Below, in pieces: positions 1 through 18,559 of a DNA stretch of 64,000 nt (its first letter is position 1; each line of letters opens with the position of its first letter). Source of the DNA: Clusia tigrina (lineage: Eukaryota > Arthropoda > Insecta > Diptera > Clusiidae); assembly GCA_920105625.2 (NCBI GenBank), contig OV050030.1, forward strand, positions 421,037,240-421,101,239, given 5' to 3'. A program made the translations under genes and the position numbers. The notes below the pieces were generated by a model. The model saw nothing but the letters and a program-made list of their open reading frames with translations, ran no database searches and was not told the DNA's origin.

Positions 1-1990
<1,990 letters not shown>

Positions 1991-2289
1991 ATATGTTATG
2001 TGATCACGAATCTATACAAAAGGCCAACGATATAGGGATGGCATGTGTTTATTATAAAGAGCTGGGAGTAGGAGTTGAATTGTTCAAGACTGCGCATAAC
2101 TGATATAGTTTATGAGACACTAAGAGTCTCTATTTAGATACTGGAGAAAGTCATACAACAGCATTAGGATCAATGGAAGACTTTGGGAGACAATAAGCTC
2201 AGGTTGCAGAATTTAAATTTATGTTTAGTGAGATGCCTAAAAGTGTATGAATTCAGGCAGTCAAATATTAAGGCCATTATTACTGCCTC

Positions 2290-2392
2290 TTTGGTGTCTT
2301 TTTAGAGCCCTTTTAGTGCCTTTTTAGTGCACTTTTAGTGCGTTTTTAGTGCGTTTTTAGTGCGTTTTTAGTGCCTTTATATTGCCACTTCA
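2290..2392 (+). repeat. 12-bp minisatellite (TTTTTAGTGCSN type)
   Basis: About eight tandem copies of a roughly 12-bp unit with core TTTTTAGTGC. The last unit is degenerate (TTTATATTGCC). There is no coding content. Confidence 0.88.
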
Positions 2393-3928
2393 TCGCTTAT
2401 TGTAAGGTATAACCTCCTTACAATATTGATACATTCTAGAATGTAGCACAATCAGCTTTGGAAATATCGTCCCCCTTCCGGTCTGATTTTCCTACTGACC
2501 TCAGACTGAGTGTAGTTAGAAGCAAGCATTGACAGAGAAACTGAATTAAATACGTCTTTGCACCCAGTATCTGGGTATGTCTCCCCCTCCCGTCACAGCA
2601 CACTGAAATGGCCTATGAAAATATGTTCAGAAACTTCGGTGAGAGTCTTCTATTTCGAAGGTCATGGGAAGCTCTGACATTGTACTGGAGCCTGTTCAGG
2701 TATAGTAAAACAAAGCCAAGTTTTATCTCAGTGACTTCAGTTCATTCCATCTCCGCGAAGGACTAACTCATCCAATCCTCTTCAAACAAGTTGTATTTCA
2801 ATTTAGCAGCCAGGGCATTCCGCAACGCCATAAACACTCGCGGTAGAACTTTCAGCTAAGCCAGTGCACGGGTATTCGTAATGTGCCACTTTCTAGTGCC
2901 CGACTTCAGCCGACAAGGCTGCTACTTGCCACAAATTAATTAAGCCATTTGGATTAAATCGAAAATAAGAATAAGGCACACTGAGCTAAAATTGTGTCAC
3001 TGGATGATGATGTGGAAAAAAGACAACAAACTACAACGGCTGCGACGACGGCGATGACAACAGTCACAGTCAGAACCAGAGATGGAGACGGAGCAGTAGG
3101 CAGCCAGCAAGCCAGCAGGCAGTGAGAAGAAAAGGCATCAATTTTGTCCAGTAGCAGAGAAAATGTCACGTTTTCGCATAACTTACATTACAAGTAAAAA
3201 GTGGCACTGGCAGACAACGACGAGTAATGGCAAAGTAAGTAGCCGAGCGTGAGAAATGCTACGTTTCAAGTGCTGAAAGCAGCAAAAATAAAACTCTTTT
3301 AATGGCAGAAATACACTTTGCCACCGCAGTGTGCCAGTGACGGAGGCAGGAGCTGTGGCAGCCTTTTTTATCACAAATTTTTGTACTTAATTGAATAAAT
3401 GTGTTTGGGAAAAAGTGGAAATTTACCAAAAAGTTGGTGGCCCAACACTTGCACACACACACACAGCATCACACACATTTCACATCATTGCAGGAAAGTG
3501 GGTTCGTGTTCGAATTCATCACAAAGAGGCGCAATTAAAATAGCGGCCTTACTGCAAACCACCACGGCCAGCGATAATGCTGCCATGGGAAAAAGGCTCT
3601 CGCGCTGACATTTTTTGAGTTTGTATGTGTGAAGTGTGTGTGTGTGTGTGTGCGTGTGTGTGTGTGTGCAGGAAATAAAAGAAGTACACGTACGTTTCGA
3701 TGTACATGTACAAGTCCACGTTCATTTGCACGTACGCGTACCTCGAAGCCACAACATTCGGGCCGGCTCAGACGTTTGAGGCTCAAATGGGCAGATGAGT
3801 GGAAATTCATTGACCGACTAATTGGCCCAAGTTGCTTGTCGCCGTAAAAATACGCAACAGACACTTTTACGATGAGGTTCTATAAAAGTAAAATTATGGT
3901 TTTTTGAGGATTTTACTTTTCTTTTGGT
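2393..3928. other. Non-coding stretch with short GT/CA microsatellites
   Basis: No supported gene. It contains a short CA run near 3453-3464 and a (GT)n run at about 3635-3670. Short reading frames on both strands have no recognisable domain and look like chance frames in moderately GC-rich intergenic DNA. Confidence 0.55.
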
Positions 3929-4372
3929 TACGAGACTTAATTTTTTTTTTTTATATTTGTTGTTGGTATTTTTTTTCGTTTACGAGTCCTTTTTTATGTT
4001 TTTTGTTAACATTTCTTTTTCGTTACGCCTACTTTTTATATATTTTGTTAATATTTTCTTTTGAGCATTTACAATTCTGGTCTTCTTTTAAGGGCTTTTG
4101 TACAGTTTTTTCTTTAATCTATTTTTTTGTATATTTTTTTCCGATTTATTTTTTTTTATCAATTTTTTTTTTATATATTTTTTTTATTAATTTTTTTTAT
4201 TAATTTTTTTTTATTTATTTTTTTTTATTTATTTTTTTTTATCAACTTTTTTCGATTTATTTTCTTTGATTTTTTTTCGATCTATGTTCTTTTTTTTAAT
4301 TTTTTTTATTTTGTATTTATTTTCCCGTATGTTTTTATGTATTTATGTATATATTTATTTTAATTTTTTTAC
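3929..4372 (+). repeat. T-rich low-complexity tract
   Basis: About 440 bases dominated by T8-T10 runs separated by ATTTA, ATCAA or CGAT. The Phe/Ile/Tyr-rich reading frames on the plus strand are translation of the tract and not a protein. Confidence 0.9.
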
Positions 4373-4935
4373 ACTAAAAAATTATTAACAAATATCAAAT
4401 TGAAGAACAAACACACCATAGCTATATAAATATTCTCAGATAAATACCAGGAAATCTTCCCTTAAAACTTCCCCTAAAATTGTGTTTGTGACTGGAAACA
4501 GAAATGTATCAAAGTTGCCTCCAGTTTTAGGCACAATTTGTTTGCTCTCGTCTATTGGTTAGGCAAGGCGACCTCAGAAGTGCTCCGGAATTTTTCAAAT
4601 AAGTAAACTTCAGCCTCAAACAAAAGTACTCAAGAACGCTCCATGCCTACCACCACCACCAACAGCATCAGCACCCCTGCTCTGGCTGAAACGTGTTTTC
4701 ATTTCTATGCTCTTCTATCTTTCATGCACAAAACTTCTCTGGTACCATTTATGATTTGAAATTGCACGACTAACCAGAATGTTTCTCGATTTTTTCTTCA
4801 CTTTTTAAAGTTTTTTTTCATTTATGTTTTTACTTTTTTTTTGTAGTGAAGATAAAGCAAACTTTTTGCATAAACTGCCAGCAATGCTGCTATTAGTAAT
4901 TTATAGTCCTCGTTTTGTAAAACCACACATACAGA

Positions 4936-5041
4936 CTTATATCACACACTCTCATATCACGCACTCTCATATCACACACACTCATATCACACACACTCAT
5001 ATCACGCCCTCTCATATCACACACTCTCATATCACACATAC
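4936..5041 (+). repeat. 15-bp minisatellite (CTCATATCACACACT type)
   Basis: Seven or so tandem 15-bp units with core CTCATATCACACA, so one frame reads repeated His-Ser-His-Ile-Thr. The unit length is a multiple of three, which keeps the frame open artificially. Confidence 0.9.
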
Positions 5042-7294
5042 AAAGGAGCGATATATTTACTTTGGCAGTGAAACATTTTTAATGTTGCAATTAGTGCCCA
5101 GAAATTTATCTGTAGGGCCTAAATTAAAACTACCACTGCCAACTACTTCGCGGCAAGGCAAATTTTTGCTTATAAAATTTATTTTTATAACATTAAAAAC
5201 ATTGCGACCATACGGGCAAGGGGAGTCTGTAGAAAAGACCAGTAAGAACGCCACTCAAACGCTTTAATTGGTACCCGGTCGGAAATTCGTCACACTTCAT
5301 CAGCGACTTTATTGAACACAATTTTTTGTCCACAGAAGTGAGCTTAAGAAAATACCTTCATAAACAAAAAATGTATGTAAAAGCATAAGATCTCAATTAG
5401 ATTGAGTCTATATCCGACTCCTCGAAGTATCAACCAAGTTTTAATTGTTCAAATCAGAAGACAGGAGAGGTTTGAGGGCAGTGATAAGCGAACTTTCAAC
5501 TAAGAACAGCCCCCGTAACCTTTGGTGATATCCTCTGCTCTCTCATTAGAAAATGGCATTTTAAGATGAAAATGTTAGCGACGTTTTTCAAGTGGTCTCA
5601 GCCTAAATTATTGTTTCACCGAAACCGTAGTAATGATAAGAAATTGTCCGAACTCTTCACACTATTTAATTAGCCTCTCTGACATCACAGACATTTTCTG
5701 CTTTCAAAGTATTCGAGTGTACCTTCGAAGCCACCAGCCTAATTGGCAAATTAATAGTGTTGTCTTGCATTACGGTATCATGCGTAATTTCCTACTGGGT
5801 ACACAATCCCATACGTATCCATACACATTCACGCACAGTTCGCATTGTAAATTGCGTAGATCTTTTATGTCATTTTATAGTGCACAGTTTAAGTGCCTTT
5901 TCAGTTCTTCAAATGTAAACGTTGTTAATTTAACTTATGTACGCCTTTCTACCCATTAAGCACCCTTCTTCCTTGGAGTCCACTTGTTGTGCCTTTCTTT
6001 GCATCGGTTTTTCTTAATTCTTGTTTTGCTTTTGCTTTTGCTTTTGTATAGTTGTGTTTTACGTGGCTTCCCAGCCGCTCTGTTGGCCGCTTCTAATCAG
6101 CCGCATTTATGTTGGCTCATAAATATGCAAATATCCTTTAAGTACTCTTTAAGGTGATGTTTTTCCTGCGCAGCGTTTAGCTTTTCATTTTCATTTTGGC
6201 GCGGCGCATCATCTGCAATTATGGCCCGCTTCCTCTTAGCCGGTCTATTATGGTGAATAAAGTCGCATTTAGCAAACATTTTTTTCTCTCTTTCATTTGT
6301 GCTTTATTGAGCCATAAATAACACCTTGTAAGACTCTTTACACTTTTTATGCTGCACCATATTTCTTGACTCTGACTTTTTTGCTTTATTTTTTCTCTCA
6401 TTTTTGTTCCACGTCGCTGTCTAACGAGAATGAATGTCGTTATATGTTTGTGACTATGTATTTTTATGTGTTTAATCTACAGATTTAGGAATTTTGCCAC
6501 ACTAACCAGCTTCGGGTGCCGAGTTTGATTTGACTCTATAAAATTAAAAGTGTTTTCTCTGATGTACGCATACTCCTTTGGGAAGAATGTCTGGGAATTC
6601 AGCAAACTAATTTATCTACAAAGTGTTCACTCTGTCTTAACTTGTACATAGTTGTAGAATACCAAAACTTGACTAATTGAGTTTAAATGATTCTCATTCT
6701 GCATTTGTCTGTGAGAATGTGGTCGCTTGTTGCAGTAAAACTGCACTGAGTCAATAGTGACTAAAATTTTTTAGATGTAGATAAACAAAATAAACCCAAA
6801 TGTAGGTGAGAACACAAACATTGAATTGCTTGAAACAAAACCAAATCGGAAAATGAAAAACATAACAAAAGAAGTTTGTGTCTAAAAAGTTGAGAAAAGA
6901 TTTTAGAGGGCAATATTTGCATATACTAAAATACACTGTAAGAATAGTTGACTGTGATTGCAATGTTTGGTGTGAAGCTTATTTTATATTTGACAGCACA
7001 GATCTTGAATTACGCGTCTCTATATCTGCCCCACCACTTGAAGCAATTCGAGTACGCCCATAAACTATTTGAATAACGAGGTAATCCTTAAATACATCCA
7101 TTTATCTATCTATCTTCCAGAATCGATGGCCAAAAATATATATCAACGGTTCCAAAAGATCAGACAAACTTGTAAATTAACTCAAACCGAAGAAGTCCAA
7201 ATTTTATATTCAGAGAAAATCCTGATTGTTGATCAGTCATGACTCACATTTATTATATATAATATACTCAGGAAAAATGTATGAAATGTCAGAG
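5042..7294. other. Non-coding stretch, no gene seen
   Basis: AT-rich; no open frame longer than about 110 codons and none with a recognised domain. A short (CTTTTG)n run lies near 6025-6045. I see no transposon remnant here. Confidence 0.5.
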
Positions 7295-7480
7295 TTCTTT
7301 TGTGATTTGGAAGCAGCGGCGATAAGACCCATGTAGCAGTGAAACTGAAACTCTTGCAATGATTTAAATTCTAATTATTGCTTAAGTGACTACTTGAACT
7401 CAAATTAGATATAAATCAAATGTCTTTGCATTACACAATCCAGTGATTGAACTATTAACTAGAAACTAATTTTAGGAACC
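7295..7480 (+). repeat. Diverged copy of a dispersed repeat (also at 18.57-19.0 kb)
   Basis: Shares TGTGATTTGGAA at the left end, and CACAATCCAGTGATTGAAC followed by AACTAGAAACTAATTTT at the right end, with the two ~226-bp tandem units at 18571-19015. Only the ends align clearly; the centre is diverged or expanded. A third short match lies near 42160-42200. Confidence 0.6.
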
Positions 7481-7555
7481 ATATTATATTTTCTATGTCA
7501 ACTCCTGAACATGGACAACGATTGCTCGACTTGCTCAGCTGGTTTTATTCCGAAT

Positions 7556-7690
7556 ATGATTCAATTCATTTTATTGAAATAATATTGAACTCGAGTCCTT
7601 GATTGAATTCATTTTATTGAATTAATATTGAACACGAGTCCTTGATTGAATTGGTTTTATTGAAATAATATTGAACACAAATCCTTCGAG
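7556..7690 (+). repeat. 43-bp tandem repeat, three copies
   Basis: Three consecutive units with core TTTTATTGAAATAATATTGAA followed by CACGAGTCCTTGATTGAATT. The last unit ends in AAATCCTTCGAG. It lies about 140 bases before the splice acceptor of the CABIT gene's 5' exon. Confidence 0.85.
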
Positions 7691-7923
7691 CGAAGATTTC
7701 ATATCAATCGTACATCCAAATTAAAATCAATAAATAAATAGAACACTCAATTTGAAAACTTCTCTATTTGTAGAACACACACTCAGAAAAAATTGTGTTT
7801 AAACATTTTCCTTACCTTATTGCATTGCAGATCTCTTCGCAATCATCACTATACCTCGGCCCTCCAGCAGACAGTAAAACGGTCTAAAGTATTTCAGTAC
7901 CATTCCCCAACTGATCTAACCGA

Positions 7924-8226
7924 ATGCAGTATCTTAGCTACGCGCTACAAACATCCTCACGCTATCTTTCCACCTCCGCCACCAGTTCGGGCTTCAATAC
8001 CTCAAACAACAACAACAGCGACAGCAGGATCAACATCAACCCGAGCACCCCTTCCGGCAGTCCCATTCCACAAACATCCTCCAGCGACATATTGAACGCC
8101 AATTCAACAACGGACGAAACAGGCGCCAAAGACAACGCCAACGCAAACGCCATCGGCAACGTCAACGTCAACGCTCCCGATAGCGACACCGCCCCTCGAA
8201 CGCACAGTGGCGCACAACCTCAATGA
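7924..8226 (+). CDS. Upstream ORF in the CABIT gene 5' exon (100 codons)
   Basis: A 100-codon ATG-started frame lies in the exon that follows a good splice acceptor (pyrimidine-rich, ...TTGCAG ending at 7830). It encodes a Ser/Thr/Asn/Ala-rich low-complexity peptide with NNNN and ANANA runs and ends in TGA at 8224-8226. It is in the same frame as the main start at 8296, and no stop lies between the TGA and that ATG. The ATG context (CCGA before ATG, C after) is weak. It could be a translated uORF, an N-terminal extension reached by stop-codon readthrough, or a non-translated leader. Upstream in-frame stops (TAA, TGA between 7831 and 7923) show it does not extend further. Confidence 0.35.
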   Translation: MQYLSYALQTSSRYLSTSATSSGFNTSNNNNSDSRININPSTPSGSPIPQTSSSDILNANSTTDETGAKDNANANAIGNVNVNAPDSDTAPRTHSGAQPQ

Positions 8227-8295
8227 AACTTACTCCCACTCCCATTTAATGTTAGCTTCGCGCGCATCAAGCTGTTATCATTCTTCAATCGAGAC

Positions 8296-12449
<4,154 letters not shown>

Positions 12450-12621
12450 TCCCAGTCACCTTCACCGTCACAGTCACCGTCACCGTTACCGTTCGAGTCG
12501 CTGCCACTGCGCAAGCGCGTTTCCACTGTGCAGCAGGCGAATTGTTGCCATCATGCTTTTAGTGTTTAATTGAACTCCTTGTAGACGTTAGCTTAAGGTA
12601 AGTAAGTCCAGAGACGAAGCC

Positions 12622-12627
12622 AATAAA
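12622..12627 (+). terminator. Poly(A) signal AATAAA of the CABIT gene
   Basis: A canonical AATAAA lies about 170 bases after the stop codon at 12447-12449, on the same strand. It is the first such hexamer downstream. Cleavage would be expected roughly 10-30 bases later. A longer 3' UTR using later signals is possible. Confidence 0.5.
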
Positions 12628-14744
12628 ATAGAACTAAGTTAAGCAGTAAAAATGTTGTCGTCACAGAGCGGAGTCAGCAATCCTCGCCAATCTACGAAGT
12701 TGGTATTCTGCGAAGCGTCACGTAAATCACGCAATTATGTCCGCATTAAATATTCACAATTTTCGAGCATTTCCAATTTCCCCGCAATTCCAATTTAAAC
12801 AATTTTCAACTAATTAAATTCATGCCGGTGATCGTTGCCTCGGTGCTGTAAGCACGTCCTCCCCTCGTCCTCGCTGGGGCACATTCGGCAAATGCAATTT
12901 CCACAATTGCCGCATCTCGTGTCTTCTTTGCTTGGCCGTGCTTTGATCTGCGTTGCTGTAGCCATTTGCCATTTAAATTAGGAAAAGAGTCAAAATATTT
13001 TGGTTTACGTCGCCATCGTCGTCATCATCATCATCATCATCATCAGCGGCAACAGCAATAGCAACAGCTTCACCGGCGTCATCATGTTCCTCATCTCCAA
13101 CTCTGTCGTCTCCGTCGACGTCCGCAATTATGCAAAACAATGTAAGCAATAAAATGAAACAGGAAGACATTATTTTGCGGCTCAGGGATTGGATTTCATT
13201 GATGCAGCTTCAGCCCCAACTCCAGCTCAGAATATTGCTATTTGCAAATTGAATCGTGTCTGATTGTCCCGACTTCTCTCTGCCCGTTGGATGTGCTGTT
13301 TCTGCCTGCTCCTCTAGCTTCTTGCTTATCCCAAGTACTTGGCGATTTCTGCTGTTGGCGCTCTTTGACTGTGCAATGTGTATGCAAAATCGCTGCAGAG
13401 ACGCCTGTCGCCGCCTGTTGTTTGCTTTTGTGTCGCTTGTTTGCAGTATTTTGATTTACTTTTATAGAAAATTAGTCTTCCTTCTAGTTTACATTTCTTT
13501 ACTTGCTATTATTATTATTTTGTTTGTGATTTTTTATTAATTTTCTTTTTTTCCTCTCTTCTTGTGCTTTTTGAAAGAAATTGTCTTTGAGAAATGAAGA
13601 TCGTGCCTTAGATCTTTCATTTAGTTTCCAGAATTCTTCGCTCACGTTTCCAACCAACATTGTTCAAAAGATGAGCGGTAAATGTATGCTATGGAACCCT
13701 AATCCGCCCCTCTGATATTAATGAAATGAAGTGCACTGTTCTCATTTATATATATATTTTCTTTTATTGTTCAACCATACCTTCATATTCCCCAACATTA
13801 CTTCCCTAAATGTTATTTTTCGATCTCGTTCCAACTTCTAACTTAATGATTCACAGCAACCGTAGAAAGCTGGTGCGTTTGTATTGTGATCAGAACAGAT
13901 GTCAAATGGGTCGCTCTGTGCAATTGTTCCACGTCTCCATATAAATGCACCTCGACCCTTAAGTGAGTTTCCAGCATATCCATAAATGTTCCCTCTATAG
14001 CTTCCAAGACATGTTTCTTCGACGTGTCTTCCTAAAGAACATTTTGAGGTCTCGGAATAATTGAAGGTCGAAATGCATCATTGTAGAGAAATACACTGAA
14101 AGCTTCCATAATTCGGTCTTCAGTCCGAACACCTTTTTGAGTACGTGCCTTGTACGATGGAAAAGTATATTTTTCTGCTGCAAATCATGGAATATTGTTC
14201 GGTTTTACTATGACCGGCAATACTGCGACCATTGCCTTGTCCCATCCTTTGAGCTCTTTGTGTTATGTTTACAGAAGAGAGCGGCAACAACAAATAATTC
14301 ATAGTATTTTAAATTGGAAACACATTAATCAATTTTTCTCCATTACCCGGTTGGGTGTTGTCTTCATCCTACCAGACAACAACTTTCGCTTCGCTAATGG
14401 CAAAAATCATTATATGTGTCCCGGTTTCCAACTCCTGCCTGACTGATACGGTGAACTAAAACAGAGGCGCCGACCCCGGCTTGAGATGTCTGCTTACTCA
14501 AGTGAAAAAATGTGGTGACACATCATTGTGATTTGTATAACTGGCTTATGGAACTCACCTCAGTGTGGCTCCTTCATTATGTGCTAAAAATATGTCCACA
14601 TCCTAGTTACTCCTTGGTGAACTTATTTCCCCTAGAAAGCTCACTACACGCAGACGCCAGAGAGTCTCTATTTTTAAACTATTTGCAGGAATGGGTCTCC
14701 AGTTCATATTTCTATACAACAAATGGAAAGTGTGCTCCCACTTA
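12628..14744. other. Non-coding stretch, possible decayed coding remnant at 13.85-14.3 kb
   Basis: No supported gene. A (CAT)n run lies near 13019-13044. On the minus strand from about 14300 to 13850 one frame is open apart from two stops and contains Cys, Gly and Arg spaced in a protein-like way (for example GSYRGNIYGYAGNSLKG). I do not recognise a family and it may be chance. Confidence 0.4.
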
Positions 14745-16357
14745 GAGTAACATTGGAAGTCAAACACCCTAGAAAGAGCAAGGACAGCTGGGGTGGCTCT
14801 TTATGCGTGGAAAAGAGCTATAGGTAAAACCTTGGGAAGTTAGCCTAGGGTAGCTAACTGGCTTTTTACTGCAGTTTTCAGGCCCATTCTCCTATATTGA
14901 AATATTGTCTGATGGACTGCACTGCAGAAAAGGACTTACTGCGAAATGCTTAGTACGGCGCAGAGATCAGCAGAATCAGCAATAAGCGGCACCATGCAAA
15001 CCACGCCAACCTTGATAATGGATATCATACTACATCTGCCACCCTTAGATCTGTTCTGCAAATATTTAGCGGCATGCTCCGCCATTCGGCTCAAGGCGAG
15101 CTCACAATGGAAAGCTGTGCCGTATGGACATGCGACCATAGTAGAATCCTATACGGACATACCCAGTGATATTGATTACCTTCTTTCTCTTTGTTTCGAA
15201 AGATATTTTTGGGTAAGAAATGGCTCGCGGGGGATGCATCCATCACCAGATACTCCTATCAAGATATACACAGACGGATCAAAAATGAATACTAGTTTAA
15301 GATTAGGGTTTTATTGGAAAATACCCTCAATCAGTGAATCCTTCAAACTATTGGATCACTAGAGTGTTTTTCCAGCGATAATAACCCCTATTCACGAAGC
15401 CTTGAATTGGTGGAAGATAAACGAGGTACCCGGTAAGGATATCTGTATTTTATCAGACAGCCAAGTTGCCCTAAGGTCCTTGTATGCATTCCAAACAACA
15501 TCAAGGAGATTAGACTGTCACCAATATCTTAAAGAGATGGCTAAACAAGTCCATATCCATTTATGCTGGGTACCAGGTCATAGCTATATACCAGGGAACT
15601 GCAAGGCTGATCCAATTGTGAGAGACGGAACTTTTATGCCAAATGTTAGCAGGCATATGGGTATTCCTCTTGCAACTTGTAAGCTTCTCATAAGGGATAC
15701 ACTGATTAATTCCACCAATCAAAGGTGGATCTGTGCCACTACCTGCGAAATCGCCAGGCAAACATGGCCGAGGCTAAATCTGCATATATCCAAGAGTATC
15801 ATTCGACTCAATAAACTACAAATTAGGACTCTAGTAGGAGCCCTCTCGGGACATTGTCTAAGAGGAACTCATGCAAGAGGAATGGGAGTTTATACGCATG
15901 ATTTCGGGCTAAGCTTCAGGAACGAGGAGGAACTGGAAACGGTCCAGCATCTCTTCTGTACATATCCAGGTTTTGCTAGAAATAGGGAGCGTTTACTAGG
16001 ATCTTACTTCACAACAATTATAGATAATCTGTACAAAACAGGTGTTAATAACCTTCTACGCTCAGGTTGGTTCAATTTCTGTGAGAAGCGTACCCACGCC
16101 CCGCACCCGTGTCAAGCTTTTGCTAGAAATGGAGAACGTTTACTAGGATCCTACTTTATAACAAATATAGAAAATATATACCAGTCAGGTGTTAACATCC
16201 TTCTTCGCTTTATCAAAGCCTCAGGTTATTTCAATCTGAAGGAGGTAGCATAGCCCTGCCTCGCATCCGCGGCTCACAACGGACCCAACTAGTGGTCTAA
16301 GTAGCATCACTGGTTCATTGGTGATGCGGCTATTGTTGAACCTACCTACCTACCTAA
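14745..16357 (+). mobile_element. Decayed LOA/I-group LINE: RT C-terminus, RNase H, Cys-His tail, TACC-type 3' end
   Basis: Frameshifted 3' half of a non-LTR retrotransposon second ORF. In order: the post-RT segment (RTAGVALYAWKRAIG and QRSAESAISGTM... patterns, about 14780-15110); an RNase H domain with the YTDGSK motif at about 15267-15285, an Asp-bearing SDSQVAL at about 15456 and WVPGH at about 15568; and a C-terminal segment with HCLRGTHA and a Cys-His pattern (about 15855-15960). The 3' UTR ends in a (CCTA)n tail at about 16340-16356. Stops at 15361 and frame changes show it is dead. RNase H places it in the I superfamily (LOA, R1 or I); LOA is my best guess. Confidence 0.85.
15970..16262 (+). 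repeat. Tandem duplication (~150 bp) at the LINE ORF 3' end
   Basis: The block starting TTTTGCTAGAAAT at about 15972 recurs at about 16121. Both continue through GAGCGTTTACTAGGAT, CAGGTGTTAAYA and CTCAGG and end in a C-rich GCMCCCGTG-type junction. The second copy then continues into the true 3' UTR. The two copies differ at many sites, so the duplication is not recent. Confidence 0.75.
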
Positions 16358-18079
16358 AGTGTCATCATCCTTTTATCTTATACATTACATTAACAAAAGT
16401 TTCCAGAAGTGAATTCGAATTCGATAGGAACTACGTTGATTTGGCTGTGACATTATTCGGTTTAAGTGATTTCGGTTCTATGTTTATAACTCTCTTTTTC
16501 CTTTGAACTAGAAACAGCATTTTAATTTTGTACCTTTTTAAGCACTGAACTGAACAATTTTAATTTTAATCCCGAGCATGTTTCTGTTTGACTCGTTTCA
16601 GCTTTTCCTCCATCCTGCGCACAGATATCCAACAACCGCTTTAGATTCCTTGCTGAGGACTCGTGGCTTTGTCAACTTCGCTGGAAAGCAGAAACAAAAT
16701 TGAAACGAAAATGCAGCTTTGCGCAAACTCGACGCTTCTCTCACGAAGCGGTCTCGCTTTGAAAGTATTTTAAATTGTTTTTGGCAGTTTTTCACTCTAA
16801 ACTAAAACCAAATCAAGCTTGGATATTTAATTTGATAATTTTTAAGTTCTTTTGAAAAATCAGTTGAAAAAAATTTACAATTTACAAAAATGCTTTAATT
16901 AATTTTATATTGTGCCTTTTGCAACATTTTCGCTTTAGTCTTAAAATTTAATATGAACAAAATGGAAAAGAAAGAAAAAACGAAAAGAAATAACCAATTC
17001 AGAGAAAAGAAACTTGTCTCAAAGCTAAGCTACAAATTCCAGCGAAATATTTGCAAAATATTTTCTCTTGGATATTACGTGCAATTCAATTACTAAAGAA
17101 CTTTGAACAAATACAGTTTATAAAGGACATTTGAACCCCCCCATCTTCAGACGGTGTCTACCGCATTTATATAGACACGTTTCGAAGTGGCCCACACTCT
17201 ACCCTCCCCCCCAATCCCCCATGAACACACCTTCAGTGAGAAAGGAAGACCCAGAAATGCCGCAACTCAAATCTCAACTCTACTGCAATACAATAAATTA
17301 AACTTAAATAGTAGCAAATAATTAAAAAAAGCAGAAAAAAACATTTATGAAAGTAAGGAAAAATGCATTAAGAACCACATCAAGTCTATAAAATTGTGAT
17401 TTTAATTTTATATTAAAAATTTAAGCAAACACAAAACTGAGTCGCCGCCGCTCAAAGCACAGCAAAAGTGAACTCTTCAAAAGGGAAAGGACGAAATTTC
17501 TGCGCACCCACGACGTGTATATGTGAAGATGTGAGTGAGCTCTGGACACCACGTAAAAGATCGGCTGGAATATAGAATAGTTGAGCTGAAAATGCCACGC
17601 TCCCCACTCTTCAGCTCACACCTCTGAGCACTCCAATACTAAACTCGGGCGCACTTCTAACGACCATGTCTGGACACTCCATTTGGCACTTTGTGGTTTG
17701 GTGAGCGAGCGTCTTTTTGTGTTTGCTGACTTTTAGTTTGTATTTTATAAGATTTTAGAATTTTATGTTTATTTTATTTTACATTTTATTTTTTTGACTC
17801 TCTGTTTAAGTTAACTTTAAGTTCGAAATGTTTTTCAGTCACATTCAAATATGAATAGAAAATAAAATTAATTAAAATACACACAAATTTATATAAAAAA
17901 ATATATATAAAAAATTTAAATACAATTCGACTCATTATTAAAAATTTAAATAATCGCAAACATATTCAAACGAACCTTAACTGCCGTTGCATTACTTAGC
18001 GTAGTTAATAAATAAAAAACACTCAAAATAAATAAATAAAAAATTCTTGTAATGTGCTTGCGAACAAAAGCGCAATATC

Positions 18080-18080
<1 letters not shown>
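16358..18080. other. Non-coding AT-rich stretch
   Basis: No coding pattern, splice-joined exon or recognised transposon was found. Short open frames have no recognisable domain. Confidence 0.5.

Positions 18081-18135
<55 letters not shown>
18081..18135. repeat. (TA)n microsatellite
   Basis: About 55 bases of TA dinucleotides, followed by a degenerate TATGTATATACATGCATATA stretch. Confidence 0.95.
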
Positions 18136-18142
<7 letters not shown>

Positions 18143-18559
18143 CATGCATATATCGTACATATTATACCCGTATATATAAATATATAAAAGAAATATCGAA
18201 TGAATTTATATAAAATTTCCTCCTCATAAATGATAAACAATTACAATTGTATGTAAATTTCTTTTCATTAGTCTTTAGTTAAGTGTAATGAGTTATTTTA
18301 TTGTACGGATTACTGTATTTAGTCGTTAATGTGCATTTTAGTACTTTTGTGTCCAATAAAATTGTCAGAAAAATTCGCAAAACTTTAATCAAACAAAAAA
18401 CGATCAATTGTTTCATTTGCATTTCAAACACTTTCCAATTTAGTCACCAGGAAGGAAGAAAGACTTAGTACCAACTTAGGAGATTCAATGTGCGCTGCAG
18501 TCACCATCTCGTTCTCACTAGTACCATAAGTTATTAGTATTTCTGTCACACCGTGAGGA

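Noticed and set aside
3904..4363. Phe-rich frames suggesting a membrane protein
   Set aside because: They fall in a T-rich tract; the hydrophobic residues come from TTT/ATT codons of low-complexity DNA.
13850..14300. Minus-strand stretch with Gly/Cys-rich protein-like sequence
   Set aside because: Interrupted by stops, and no family recognised. Kept only as a low-confidence remark in the intergenic entry.
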